Origin: Isoetes taiwanensis
Taxonomy: Eukaryota; Streptophyta; Lycopodiopsida; Isoetales; Isoetaceae
Assembly (NCBI GenBank): GCA_021234155.1
Contig: JAJEKV010000051.1
Coordinates: 10,126,105-10,190,104 of the forward strand
Direction: 5' to 3'
DNA: 64,000 nt
Position 1 is the stretch's first letter. Every line of letters begins with the position of its first letter. The translations under genes were made by a program, and so were the position numbers. The notes beneath the pieces are model-generated. The model was not told the DNA's origin. It did no database searches and saw only the letters and a program-made list of their open reading frames with translations. Shown here one piece after another: positions 53,743 through 64,000 of the stretch.

Positions 53743-55252
53743 GTGTATAATTTAACTGTCAATTTTGTGTCTGTCCAATCACAATTCACTCGAAAGATAG
53801 CAGTAGCTTATGTGTTTTTGTTCCCAATGAATTCCTCTACAACAAAGATAAATATGATGGGAGATATTTTAGAACAGGCAAATTTAATATTTTTTCTGGA
53901 GACATGTGAGAATGAAGAGTGCGGGGAGTTACACATTGCAGGATTCGAACTGTTACATTCGGTATGGAATTATAAGCATTGGAGACTAAAGGGTCATGGG
54001 GGCATACAGGAAATAAGAAATCTGGTAAAGTTGGTTCATGGACTTGGGTCTAAGCAGCATATATGGGTTCAGATGACTGGACATACAAGGAAGGTCTTTA
54101 TAACAGGTTGCTATTTTCCACCATGCGAATCTTCAGTGTATAATGATGGAACATTGGACAGCGATGCCCTTTTTCCACTTGGAATAAGATGTTCTTAAGA
54201 TGTTGCCTCAAGGGGAGACACTTCTGGTGGGGGGTTTTAATAGATGTATTGGAAATAAGCAAGCAGTAGTAGCTAGCGTAGAAGGGGAACCAGCGTGGTT
54301 AGATATGATTGATGCTCAGGAACTAATGAAATGGGGTTGGAATAGAGTGTCGGCAGATAAAATAAGATGGCCCACTCCTCTAGGTAACCATCTTCTAAGT
54401 ATGTGCACAGGATTTGACATGATAGTATATAATGGTGTAGATAGATATCCAAACTCAGGAAAGATCACATGTAGAGGTGCAAATGTGGTAGACTTGGTGA
54501 TAGCAAGATCGTAGTTTATGGAACAGATGGTGAGTTTTGAGATTGGGGATTAGAGACTAGAATCTGACCATGTGCCAATTTTTGTTTTCATTAAATGTCG
54601 GCATATTTAAACCTTACAAGGCAGTTGTTAATGACAGTCCAAGACTTGTTGTGCTACTGTAAGGCTGATAAATTTGCATTTATGTGTGAGCTGCAGGCGT
54701 CCAAGGTGATCTGGCCTGATCGAGCAAAGGATATCAGTACAGTGCTTAGTACGTTGGTACTAGAAATTGCTACGAAGTGCTATGTATCCCAAAGAAAATT
54801 GAAGGGGCTACCATGTATCGCCTGGTTTGATGCAGAATAAGTTTAAAGCAGCCAAAGGAGATCAAAGGAGGGCGATCAAGGCGGAGTATATGAGTTTGGT
54901 GATAAAGCACTTGCAAATAATTGATGAATTGCTTAAGGAGCCCAAGAAGTTCTGGAATAGGATCAAACCAAAGTTAAAACACTTTGTTGTATTGGGAAAG
55001 GAAGAATTATTGGATTATATTGATAATCTATATCATGTCCCAGGCATAGAAGATAATGTATCAGTGCAGTACTTGAATGGCATCGAATGGGAGTTCACAT
55101 TAGATGATATACAAAAGGGTCTACAAGCTTTGTCGAATGGGAAGGCCGCGGACACTATAGGGTTAGTGGCTGAAATGTTTAAGTGGGCAGGGATGAAAAC
55201 ACAGGAATTGCAGAGCAAAGCTGCAAAATGGAACGTTCCGGTAATAATCTAG
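53743..55252 (+). pseudogene. Second-clade LINE: endonuclease and start of reverse transcriptase
   Basis: Different from LINEs A and B. The frames read LIFFLETCENEE, VFITGCYFPPCES, LLVGGFNRCIGNK (endonuclease D-replaced FN motif), LLSMCTGFDMIVYNGVDRYP, CRGANVVDLVIA and LESDHVPIF. The linker WFDAE / NKFKAAKGDQRRAIK follows, then LSNGKAADTIGLVAEMFKWAG at the entrance to the reverse transcriptase. The element stops near 55250 without motifs A to C. The same clade is represented at 20716-21260 and probably at 16343-18114. Several stops, no intact ORF. Confidence 0.75.
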
Positions 55253-55697
55253 GTTAAATCACTTTGATGTACAAATCCAATGTACAATTTTTTGGATGAT
55301 ATATACACCCGATGGCATGTAAGATTTCTTATATGTGTACTTAACTATATCACCACCAAAGCATCTAGAACAATAGCTCTGTGTATAGATGCCTTGCATG
55401 ATCACCGCCTTCTTCGAGTAGGGAGATTTGAAACTTTATTATTGCACATGATTGTTTGAAAGTGCAAGACCTAATAACAATAGATATTCATCAATTTTTG
55501 GAAGACGACATTTTCTAATCTCCTTATTTCCTTTTGATTCTTTTTCCTTCCTTAAGCAATGTCTTCATTTCAATTTTAATGCCATATTTCCTAGATCATT
55601 ATTGCCATGCCAACAGAGTATCAAACAATGGGATCCTAAAAGTATGGAGATATTGAAATAAAACATTGTAAAACAATGGGATCCTAAAAGTATGGAA

Positions 55698-56117
55698 TTT
55701 TTTTTTTGATGAATGTGGACCTTTATTACTCAAAAGAATACAAAGAGTACATGGGGGACTCAAAACCCAATGGAGAAGATATCCACTAGAGCAACACTAC
55801 CCACCACATACATAACATAGAAAAGCAGAGAACACTGATCACCATGAGCACAACTGCTTGCTATGAATAGGTGTGAATCTGAAGATATTGCTCCCAAATG
55901 ACACTTTTGACGTCATCCTTTAAGGAAGAACACTTGTACGCCTTCACAATGCGACTACGGGCATCATTAAGCACTTGCGTATCTGAAAAGAGCTGTCCCT
56001 TGAAGATGAGGAGATTTCGTCTCTTCCAGATGGACCAGATGATCCACGCAGATGCTAAGTGGAAAGCCCTCTTTGCCAACTTGTCCCACTAGGATAGACT
56101 GACAATAGGACCTGCTG
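55698..56117 (-). mobile_element. 5'-truncated LINE tail with 12-bp target duplication
   Basis: Minus-strand 420-bp insertion with a poly(A) tail (T tract from 55698). It is flanked by AAAAGTATGGAA at 55686-55697 and 56118-56129. The minus frame 56092-55861 reads AKRAFHLASAWIIWSIWKRR and NLLIFKGQLFSDTQ, the extreme C-terminus of a plant LINE ORF2. A small tandem repeat (ACAATGGGATCCTAAAAGTATGG at 55624 and 55674) lies just outside. Confidence 0.85.
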
Positions 56118-58060
56118 AAAAGTATGGAAATATTGAAATCAAACATGTTAAAACGATCTTTATGATGATGCCTCAAATTGTAGTGTATCATCCAAACCTT
56201 AACTACCAAGTCCAATTTAACATCTTGTTTGCTAGAGAGTGTCATGGCAACACTATAACATTTTGCCACTTAACATTCACTATTTAGTTGACTTCAGACT
56301 TAATCATCAAAAAGCACTCCAAAAACAACTCAAACATCCAAATTCACATACCTGCATCCATCACGAACAACATTTACACGGCACTATCCCATCACATAGA
56401 GCATCAGCTTTCTACATTTAGCCAAATCTTCTCACTTTGTGATAGGTATTAGCTTATATCATCGTTCTATGGTAAATTCCAACTTCAACAACATCATACT
56501 TAAATGTCTTGCATCACCTGTGCTCTCGAACCAAATGCTTCATATTAACTTCTATTTGTACTTATTCCCGACAACGCCGGGGTCCCGTTACTAGTTATTA
56601 TTAATTAGGCTAATTGAGCAAGTGCCACCTTGTTCAACCTTGTGCGAACCAGAGAGATAGAGAACCTAAGAGATAACAGGTCTAGCCAGGATACCGATTA
56701 GTGTGTAGGTAGTTTGAGTTTCTAGCTAGGATTAACCCTTGTATGGATAGATGTATGGTTAATCTTCTATTGTTGCGTAAAGCTGAGGTTATGTATGGAG
56801 TCAAGGGGGGTAGAGATCTAAAGACTAGTAAAAGTAGATACGTTTCTAGCTAGAATCCTATAAACCCAATAATTGTGGCCTGTGCACAAAAGCCCACCTG
56901 GCTGTGGATGTTATGTTGTGACTGAGCACTAGACAACAGACACAATGGTGATATGGAGGTGGGGCGTTGCTACTACGCCCCCATAGTGTGCTAGGCTTAT
57001 AATCGGTCACTGCGTGTGAGCAGTCTGACATCTCCTGGGTCACAGGTAGCATCCCCAAATGACTTCTTGGGGATTCGATGGGTGCGATGAGCAGACCCAT
57101 GGATTTTGGAGGATAACTCGAGTACGGATGCATGGGCGCCAGTGTTGCCACAATCCTCTAGCCACCCATGGAACCATTGTGCTCCAGAAAGGGATTCATC
57201 TCTTTCTTGCCTCATCAGACTGGGGAGATGCAACCTGGAGTAGTCTCAGAGGGTGATTTCAAGATTACGTCTCTGGAAGGCTACAATCATGCCATAACAT
57301 ATTCCAACCTATCTGCAAAGTGTGCATAGGAGGGGCCGATAAAGTGGATTACCCTAGCCATTGTTCTATGCCATCCAATGCCATTGTCATGATTCTGTTT
57401 GTTGATATCCAGAGACTCTGACCGTCAGTTGATCCCCTTTGAGTCTGAGCCCGGGGTATAACCCACATTTATGATGTCTTTTATATGTTATGTTGGTATT
57501 ATGTTGTTGTTCGTTTTGATGATGGATGGGCCACCCTTTGTGGTGGCATATTATTTATGTGTATTGTTGCTAGTACCAACATGTATATACGCTTCCACCA
57601 CATAGGATATCCCATAGAAGGCATGGGACGAATGACACATCCGTGCCCTTCACCCGGACACTTGGCCATCACAGGTGGCCCGAGTTAGATGGAAGGCCTT
57701 CCCTAGGTGATTGAGTTGTCATGGGAGGGGAATTTCCCGTATCTATATAATGGGAGCATCATATAAGTTCGGGGAGTGTCACGAACTAGTAAATTTTTAA
57801 TGTGTCTTTCATTATATTTCCAAGGACAATGAATAAGCACAAGGCATATGCCATATGATGCATTTAGAGATTCTATCACAAAGCTTATGCCATATGGTGC
57901 ATTTGAAGATCTTGGACAATTATCTAACCGGAACCACTCAATTCCCCATCTTATAGATAGATAACAAGAAGCATGAAAATTGTTGCTTATAACCATCTTG
58001 AATTTCATTGTAAATCCGAATGATTGATGGTGAGACTACTTGCAATTTTGATATAGGGCG
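56118..58060. other. Unassigned repeat-like region
   Basis: No gene is supported. Overlapping ORFs on both strands near 56858-57256 are without recognisable domains and look like chance in a locally GC-rich stretch. Two related words (GCATATGCCATATGATGCATTT and GCTTATGCCATATGGTGCATTT, 57842 and 57883) form a small direct repeat. It could be LTR-retrotransposon debris. Confidence 0.4.
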
Positions 58061-58061
58061 A

Positions 58062-58331
58062 TTGGTATTTGTGTGGATGGCTTGTAGGGGAGCCTGATGT
58101 ACTATGGAATTCCCTGGTGATGCAGCAATTCTTCCCAGACCAACTTTTTACTCCCATTTTTTCAATCATTCCTGAAAACGTTGTTCTTGCTGAAGAGTAT
58201 TGGTTAGGTGAATTCATTGGTGATAGAAACGTTGCTGTCAATGGGGTGTTTCATGTCTTATATGATTGGCATGATGGGAAAATCATAGTTAAAGACTTTT
58301 AAGTTTAAGCAAGATAATAAAAAAAAAAAAA
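58062..58331 (+). mobile_element. Poly(A)-tailed copy of the LINE A 5' segment with short ORF
   Basis: Homologous to 39594-39840 in the LINE A 5' region (for example TGTGTGGATGGCTTGTAGG against CGTGTGGTTGGCTTGTAGG) and followed by A13 at 58319-58331. It contains an open 77-codon frame, 58069-58302 (CGWLVGEPDVLWNSL, MQQFFPDQLFTPIFS, WLGEFIGDRN). The conserved reading frame suggests a real short protein. Whether it is a LINE-encoded leader, a SINE-like element or a captured gene fragment is unknown. Confidence 0.5.
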
Positions 58332-58742
58332 TTGCCAGTAGCCTAGCTTCAACTTGGCCCTATAGGCCCACGTTTTGCCTATCACATAACAATGAGAAGG
58401 TATAGAGATGAGTGCTTAAGTGAAAGCATTGCATATTCATCCTGCATAGAGCATCCACCGATGCTGCTTTTTGATAAGTTCTTAGATCCACAATTGATGA
58501 TCTGGCTCATCAATATGTGCAATCTATGCTTAAACTTGCTAACCTTAAAAAGCACACCTGAGAAGAAACACTAAGAACTAGAGGATGTTAGATTGCCAAT
58601 ATTCTAATGTATGCCAGTCTACAGATTATAATCATTAGGAGCATTATTACTTGAATTAGGAGTGTCTAGTTGATCGCCAGGAGGCAAACCAAATCCGTGA
58701 TTTGCTAAAATCAGTTTTTTAGAATTTAAGTCAGCTAGACCT

Positions 58743-59290
58743 TTACATCAATATGAGGAGACTGAATAATTTGAAGATACTAGTAAAAACCAACTCAAAA
58801 CTGAAATTGATTATGTTGTATCTGCTCAATAACATGATTACGTTTGGTTTTAAAAAGTGATAGCCAATAAAAATACTCCAGTCAAGTTGACTTTTCTTGT
58901 TGCTTGAGCTCTTTACCTCATCAGCATATTCTAAGCTGCCAAATACTCTTAAATCTTCCACATTTTCTTTAAGACCAAAAAAAAGCTTCAAAGGGTACCT
59001 TCTAATCCATAGATTTGGTAGCCACATGGGAACTGCTTCAGCTCAAAAATAAGAGCAAAAAAAGCTTCCAAGTCTACGGATTTGGTAGATCTATTAGCCA
59101 CATGGGAACTGCTTCATGCCAAAAAGTAGGAGCCGTATACCTATAAGCTTGCAAGGGTGGATCAAACTAAGTTTACAGAGCCTTAATTTTCGTTCTTCTG
59201 CTCCACTTTTGCACATGGGCATTACTAACATATTCATACCATTATCTGTTCTCAAAGCTTTTATTTTCTGCCCTAGCTAAGAGTGTGGAA
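58743..59290 (-). pseudogene. Ty1/copia integrase remnant
   Basis: The minus strand reads KIKALRTDNGMN near 59270 (D and N of the integrase core region), then MKQFPCG and MWLPNLWIRRYPLKLFFG. It continues EDLRVFGSLEYADEV, KSQLDWSIFIGYH and ELVFTSIF. The LRVFGS and FIGY motifs are typical of the region after the copia integrase core. Stops and frameshifts are frequent and no LTRs were seen. Confidence 0.7.
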
Positions 59291-59880
59291 CTCTGTAAGC
59301 ATTTATTCTTAGCACCCCCACACACATGTAACATAGATCTGAATGTGACAATTTCGCGAGGTGCGAGAGGCATGAGAATGGAAAGAAGAAGCTTATCAAA
59401 ATGGCAGGCAATGCAATCTATCTAATGAATGTGCTCGCAACTTGGATAAGGCCTGCTACCATATTAAAATATGGAAGAGCTCTGCCCCGTAAATAAGGCT
59501 ATCAGGCATGCCATGAGTACTTGTATATGAGATCAATACTAAATATATTGGAGGCTCTATCAAATTGGATGCCATTAACCACTCAAGCATATTGATTAGT
59601 GTGTGTCTGATTCTAATTACTTTTCATTCCAATATAGAAAGTAAGTTGTAAGTTATAATTCCAATAGCCGGCATATACCCTTGAGCTATGAAAATGATAA
59701 TATAGATTTTGAATAGACATCAGTAGCTATCTACTACATGTTACCTCTAGAGTTTGCCATAGCTGTCTTATGCAGCCATCCACGGGAGGCAAAAGAGCTA
59801 GAATTATTGATGGTTCCTATAATATAAAAATCCATGAATGCATAGAAAAAAAGAGAGGAAATTTTAACGTCTACTGAGAT
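59291..59880. other. Copia-derived or unassigned debris
   Basis: No further recognisable coding. AT-rich, between the copia integrase remnant and the reductase-like exon. Confidence 0.35.
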
Positions 59881-59889
59881 CACCAGAGT

Positions 59890-60025
59890 CATGGGACGAA
59901 GCATACTTGGATCTTTGACTGTAGCTCGGACATGGTAGCCATTCTCAAAAAGGCAGAAGACGATCCACAACGCTATAAACCCATTTGCTTTGGTAACGCG
60001 CACAAGCTTGTTGATGCCATACTAT
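59890..60025 (-). pseudogene. Dihydroflavonol/cinnamoyl-CoA reductase-like exon remnant
   Basis: The minus strand reads KLVRVTKANGFIALWIV then FCLFENGYHVRATVKDP. It matches the NADP-binding first exon of plant DFR/CCR-like reductases (consensus VTGANGFI--W-V--L---GYHVRATV-DP). The conserved Gly of TGANGFIG is Lys here, and no second exon follows within reach. It is an isolated, inactivated exon. Confidence 0.6.
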
Positions 60026-60471
60026 AATACAAGACAACACTGCCTCTGTGGATAATGTCAAATGGAAAAACCTAAATCTAAAATAAATGGGAAACACGAA
60101 ACTCGAAAAGAGCCGGACAAAAGACAGACCGAAATTAACAGAGCATTGATGATTGATAGGGAGAAACAGAGAGGAGCCAACAGATCGAGTATGGCGGATG
60201 GAACGACCGACAGCTGAGGGGAAACATGCATGACTTTCAAACTGTAAACGCAAGAACCTCGACGCAAGAATGCAATTGTAAGTTATTCCCTGATCGTTTC
60301 CATCTTCGTGCCCATTTTTTACCGAATTTCTAATTTCCCTGGCCGTAGATTTGTAAAAGCAGAGATCTGATGGTGGAAAATAGGGCACATCAGATTTTGA
60401 TGAAGTGGAAATTACACGTGGATAGGTTAGAATTTGAGGAAAGGCTGTAGGCCCGGTAGGGCTGCTGTGCT

Positions 60472-60489
60472 AAAAAAAAAAAAAAAAAA
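60472..60489 (-). repeat. T18 tract (minus strand) at the 3' end of U4
   Basis: A18 on the plus strand, directly after the minus-strand sequence ending CCGGATCAGG. It is equivalent to the T-tracts that end U1 to U3. Confidence 0.7.
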
Positions 60490-60814
60490 CCTGATCCGGA
60501 AAACCAAACCAGATAATAATACTGCCTAAAAACCTTTGCAAGGAATTTAGATAGTGCCAATTAGCAGCCCAAGACATAGACAGATACATTTTAGATCCTG
60601 GCCATGACCTGGTATAACATTTTCTTATACATAAAGCAATACATCATGGAACAATATAGAAAAGAAAATACTTTCTTTATTTAGCAAGAATGGACTTGTA
60701 ATAATATTTTCATAGAAACATCAGTTTAAAATTAATGAATAGCAGAGAGTAGGAATACTCACTTTCAATCATAAGTAAGGGGAGGAAAATTACCTTAATT
60801 TCAGAATTAATTCA

Positions 60815-62271
60815 TCAATAAAACAAAATTATCTGCCAGCTAATGGAGTAACATCTTCCATCAGCTTCATGTTTATCAGATTTTGCAAGAAATACTTGAC
60901 GAATACATAGCAAAGAGCAAGTTGAGCCTGTTACCTGCACCCACAGACAAACACAAGCATTAGAATGATTGTTTTTGAATTGGATAGCAGGCGACTTAAG
61001 CTCACTTGGGGTCATCCCCCTTCACCTTGCTAGCATTCAATTATAGAATGCAAGGTTAGAAAATAGCATCTCAAGAACCACAACACGTTAGATTTCAAAT
61101 AAGTGCTACTGTGCTGGATCTAAGATGCTTAAAAACAGCAAATAGCATTAACAAATCCAAATAGCTACTTCAGCATGCCCAATGCATATAATTTTTACGT
61201 TTACACGCTACTCAGGTTAAACCATATTGGATCTCCCAGCCAAGAGTAATTTACAATACCTATTAGGCCTGCATTTCTTAATTCTGTTGTAACTTTCATA
61301 ATCAGCCTACAACATGAATAATTTAATATTACTAGGGTCTATATGCAGATGTAGAACTCATACTGCAGAAATATATATAGGAGCTTAGCCCTTTCTAGAT
61401 TTAATATCTAAAATCAATGCAGTACATGTTTATCGGTCAGCATAAATTATGCCCACTAGATACCAGAATACCATCCTCGATCTGCAAATAACAGTGAAAG
61501 GAGAATATATGCTTTATAATCTTCAGCCATCCAGCCTAAACACATGTAATTATGCCTGCTGATGTATTACTGCAACTGCTTAGATCCTGCAACTTAACAA
61601 ATGTGCAGTAGCTTTTCTAAGTTTCTAGATCTATAAGCAACAGCATGATACTAACGAATTTATAGGCCATCATACTTTATGTTTACTAGGCATCAACAAT
61701 AAGTCCAAGATATGATAGATCTGAGTAGAATGAGGCCAAATATTGCAATTAACATGACCTTACAGCATTTAAACGTGCTTTCATGCATCATTCATTATAT
61801 TATTCCTGTATGCAACCATAAAAATCTACATGATTACACATAGTGGATTAAAGACTAAGGGAAACCACATGGATTATACATGCCAATTAGATCTACTCCT
61901 CAAACCTTATTGGAGCTTGCAGGATTTCCATCAGCATCCATCATGGCAGTTTTGGCTATGCCTTGATCTTCATTCATTGCAGCAGATTGAATCTCCTCTT
62001 GTGTGCTGCCCAACTCAGTCCCAATGGTATTGGGATTTCCCACAATACTCTCAGCTGCTAGGTTTTGAGGATCAATTGGTCTTCCAGCATCAGTAGCAGA
62101 CTGAGCATTATGCTGGCCAACAAGGATTTCCTCTGAACTGCCAAGCTTCTTACAGGGAGCAATAGCAGGTTTTCTATACTGGTAGATCTTTTTAGAACTA
62201 CCTTCCTTGCTTTTTTCCTCTGCTATTCTCTTTCGAATAGCCATGTTGAGGTCACCTTTCTTTCTAGCCAT
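60815..62271 (-). CDS. U4 short gene
   Basis: Exon with ATG 62271 to 61906, donor AATAAG|GTTTGA. The next exon is 60934-60815, after GGGTGCAG, starting VTGSTCSLLC and ending at a stop. Together this gives 161 residues in one frame. The first exon starts MARKKGDLNMAIRKR, homologous to U1 (MGRRKGDLNMVTRKK). It continues with a basic stretch (KKIYQYRKPAIAPCKK against KKLKVFQFHKPALV), then a polar low-complexity region. Function is unknown. A frame from ATG 62405 upstream suggests an additional 5' exon that I could not place. Confidence 0.5.
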
Positions 62272-62405
62272 TTCTGGATCCGGGTGGCAGCACTCAGCCC
62301 AGACCTATCTAACTTGTAATTTCTGTGAGCAAATGCCAATGCGTGCTGCTCTTTATAAACCCTAAAGGAAGATTCCCTATCCTTAGTACTGACAATGCTT
62401 TCCAT

Positions 62406-62930
62406 ACCTTTTGGACCCTAAGGAGGGTATTGCCAGTGATGTCTATGCTTATCTCTTTCTTTCTCCTTCTATCAAGCTGCGACCACGATTTTCCCTAAAC
62501 TTTTGTGTGGTCACGAAATGCACAATTGGTATTTTCCGTCCAAGCAACATGTGAATGGCAAACAATATTACCAACCATAGACAAACAACTTCTATTAGCT
62601 ACTAGGTCATACGTAAGTCTTATACTTTGTAGCCAAATTTCAAATGCTAAGTGTCATAGGTTCAATTTAGCTGTACCTTAGTGGCTGGACGATGCCATGC
62701 AGTTCAATCAATTATATTAATCATCTTCTCATTTTGCCTATCCGCTGTGCCTGCTTAAATTGGTCCATTGTTTTGTATCTTTGCACCCCCAGTGCATGGA
62801 AATCCTATAAAGCATGTTAGTTGTAAACCAAACAAAATACCATGTCAATCCTTTTATTTATATAGAAGCCTTTAGCTACAATTCCTTTGCTTGCTCTTTA
62901 AAACAACTTCCATGGGTTTAACATTTAATT
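62406..62930. other. 5' region of U4, no gene seen
   Basis: AT-rich sequence between the U4 gene and its 5' T-tract. It should contain the U4 promoter, but no specific signal is claimed. Confidence 0.4.
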
Positions 62931-62955
62931 AAAAAAAAAAAAAAAAAAAAAAAAA
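62931..62955 (-). repeat. T25 tract (minus strand) at the 5' end of U4
   Basis: Uninterrupted A25 on the plus strand. In U4 orientation the T-tract is preceded by AAAAACC and followed by AATTAAATG, similar to the AATT/ATTA context after the other tracts. Confidence 0.7.
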
Positions 62956-63033
62956 GGTTTTTGTTGAGACATAAAAGGGTTCTAGACAAAAACATTTTGT
63001 TGAGACTTAAAACTGAACAAAGAGTTCAGTTTT

Positions 63034-63583
63034 CATTAGGGATTTTTTGAGATCATAAAAGGGCCTTCTAAGAACTGCTGACTAAGCTATATGAACTACC
63101 AATCAGAAAACAGAACTGGTAATCCAGTCAGCAAAACAGTTATAACTAACTCACTGAATCACATTTTCTAGCATAAGTGTTGATAGAAAAGTCCAAATGA
63201 GCTTTTGTTTGGTGCAATAGATAGATCTCATTGAGATCTTTCCAATCTTGGGTGGTTTGCGTATCTTTTAGTCCCGTAGGATAGTAAAAAATGGTAAAAA
63301 CCACATTTTTTGGAGTTTTGACAATTATAAGTGGTTAAAATATGTGCAAAGCACCTAAGGTTGGAAAGATCTCAACGAGATCTATCTATTGCACGAAACG
63401 AGAGCTCATTTGGACTTTTCTATCAACAGTTATGCTAGAAAATGTGATCCAGTGAGTTAGTTATAACAGTTTTGCTGACTGGACCCGTCAGGCTCTGATT
63501 TCTGATTGGTAGTTCATTTATCTTCATTTGGCTTAGTTGGCATGTTTGGAAGGCCCCTTTTTAATCTCAAAAAAACCCTAATG
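63034..63583. mobile_element. Foldback MITE, copy 2
   Basis: 550 bp, the same length and ends (CATTAGGG...CCCTAATG) as 44071-44620, with only scattered substitutions (for example CTGGATCAC becomes CTGAATCAC in the left arm). It is nearly a complete inverted repeat. No target duplication is evident (flanks GTTTT and TAAAG). Confidence 0.85.
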
Positions 63584-64000
63584 TAAAGCTTCGTCAAGTT
63601 TTTCCATCCTTTGCATATGCCTCAGTTAAAAAATTGCAAGAAAGTGCAGTATACCTTTACATGTTTGTTGCAAAAGTTGATGAGCAATATCGGGGCATGA
63701 ATGGCAATTATCGAGTTCCATCAAACTCCATTTTATCAAAACTCCATTTCATGCAGACTGCATTTTATGAATACCTGTTTAGCATCCAATATATATGCTA
63801 GTTCTGTTAGAACTCTTCTGGTGCAAGATTGGTGATAAAAAGGGCAAAAAAAAAGCTGCATGTATCAGAAGATTGTCCTCATTTGCAACCTCATTTGCAT
63901 AGTAACCAGCAACCATCATGTAGAATAAAAGCCAAATGATCAGTCATGTTGAAACAAAGTCTAAGCAGGATTGGAGCTCAAATCCTTACCTTTAAAAGCT
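63584..64000. other. Unassigned sequence at the right edge
   Basis: AT-rich, no ORF or repeat recognised. Confidence 0.4.

Larger units (their letters stand above)
60490..62930 (-). mobile_element. T-tract-bounded unit U4 with short intron-containing gene
   Basis: Minus-strand unit between A25 (62931-62955) and A18 (60472-60489), that is, between T-tracts in its own orientation, like U0 to U3. Its 3' region contains GGGCTGCTAATTG (complement of 60558-60570), followed by CTTTGCAAAGG-type sequence also seen at the end of U2 (CTTTGCAAAAGG). It lies 40 kb from the array, so the family is dispersed. Confidence 0.5.

Noticed and set aside
56858-57256. Opposing ORFs of 65-97 codons
   Set aside because: No recognisable motif, equal plausibility on both strands, and no splice or homology support.

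Overview
This is nuclear DNA of a land plant. It holds one complete plant-type chloroplast phosphoglycolate phosphatase gene with 12 exons, a pentatricopeptide-repeat (PPR) remnant, plant-style GT-AG introns and plant L1-like LINEs. Overall composition is AT-rich and the window is dominated by transposable elements. The transposon mix suggests a fern or another large-genome non-angiosperm, but that is an inference and the species cannot be read from the sequence.

Layout. From 1 to 20.7 kb lies a head-to-tail series of units separated by T-tracts. Two units encode an unusual telomerase/Penelope-like reverse transcriptase plus a Cys-motif ORF1 (1-3408 and 7109-11150). Four others, U0 to U3, carry a short intron-containing gene with a nearly invariant intron boundary. 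A fifth unit, U4, lies on the minus strand at 60490-62930, also between T-tracts. U1 and the second reverse-transcriptase unit share an identical 188-bp 5' end. U2 and U3 are near-identical 2.7-kb copies separated by a 654-bp unit X, and U3 is broken by a LINE that itself carries a Mutator-type MITE. Two reverse-transcriptase units and X end in the same 3' motif before the T-tract.

From 20.7 to 22.4 kb there is LINE debris. A GC-rich island at 22.4-23.9 kb carries nine copies of a palindrome built on GGGTTCGC/GCGAACCC around a broken MAPKKK-type kinase. A candidate 7.3-kb inverted-repeat element (about 23939-31275) follows. It contains a five-exon RING-H2/coiled-coil gene facing a decayed, intron-bearing transposase-like gene, with a PPR fragment between them.

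The phosphoglycolate phosphatase gene occupies 32872-38235. From 39.3 to 53.7 kb a minus-strand L1-like LINE (B) was split by a plus-strand LINE (A) with a clear 17-bp target duplication, and LINE A was later hit by a 550-bp foldback element. The same foldback element occurs again at 63034-63583. From 53.7 to 60 kb there are remnants of a second LINE clade, a short LINE tail with a 12-bp target duplication, a copia fragment and a reductase-like exon.

Most promising for novelty: the T-tract-bounded array pairing an unclassified reverse-transcriptase element with a family of short intron-containing genes that look like its non-autonomous relatives, and the two-gene inverted-repeat element at 24-31 kb.
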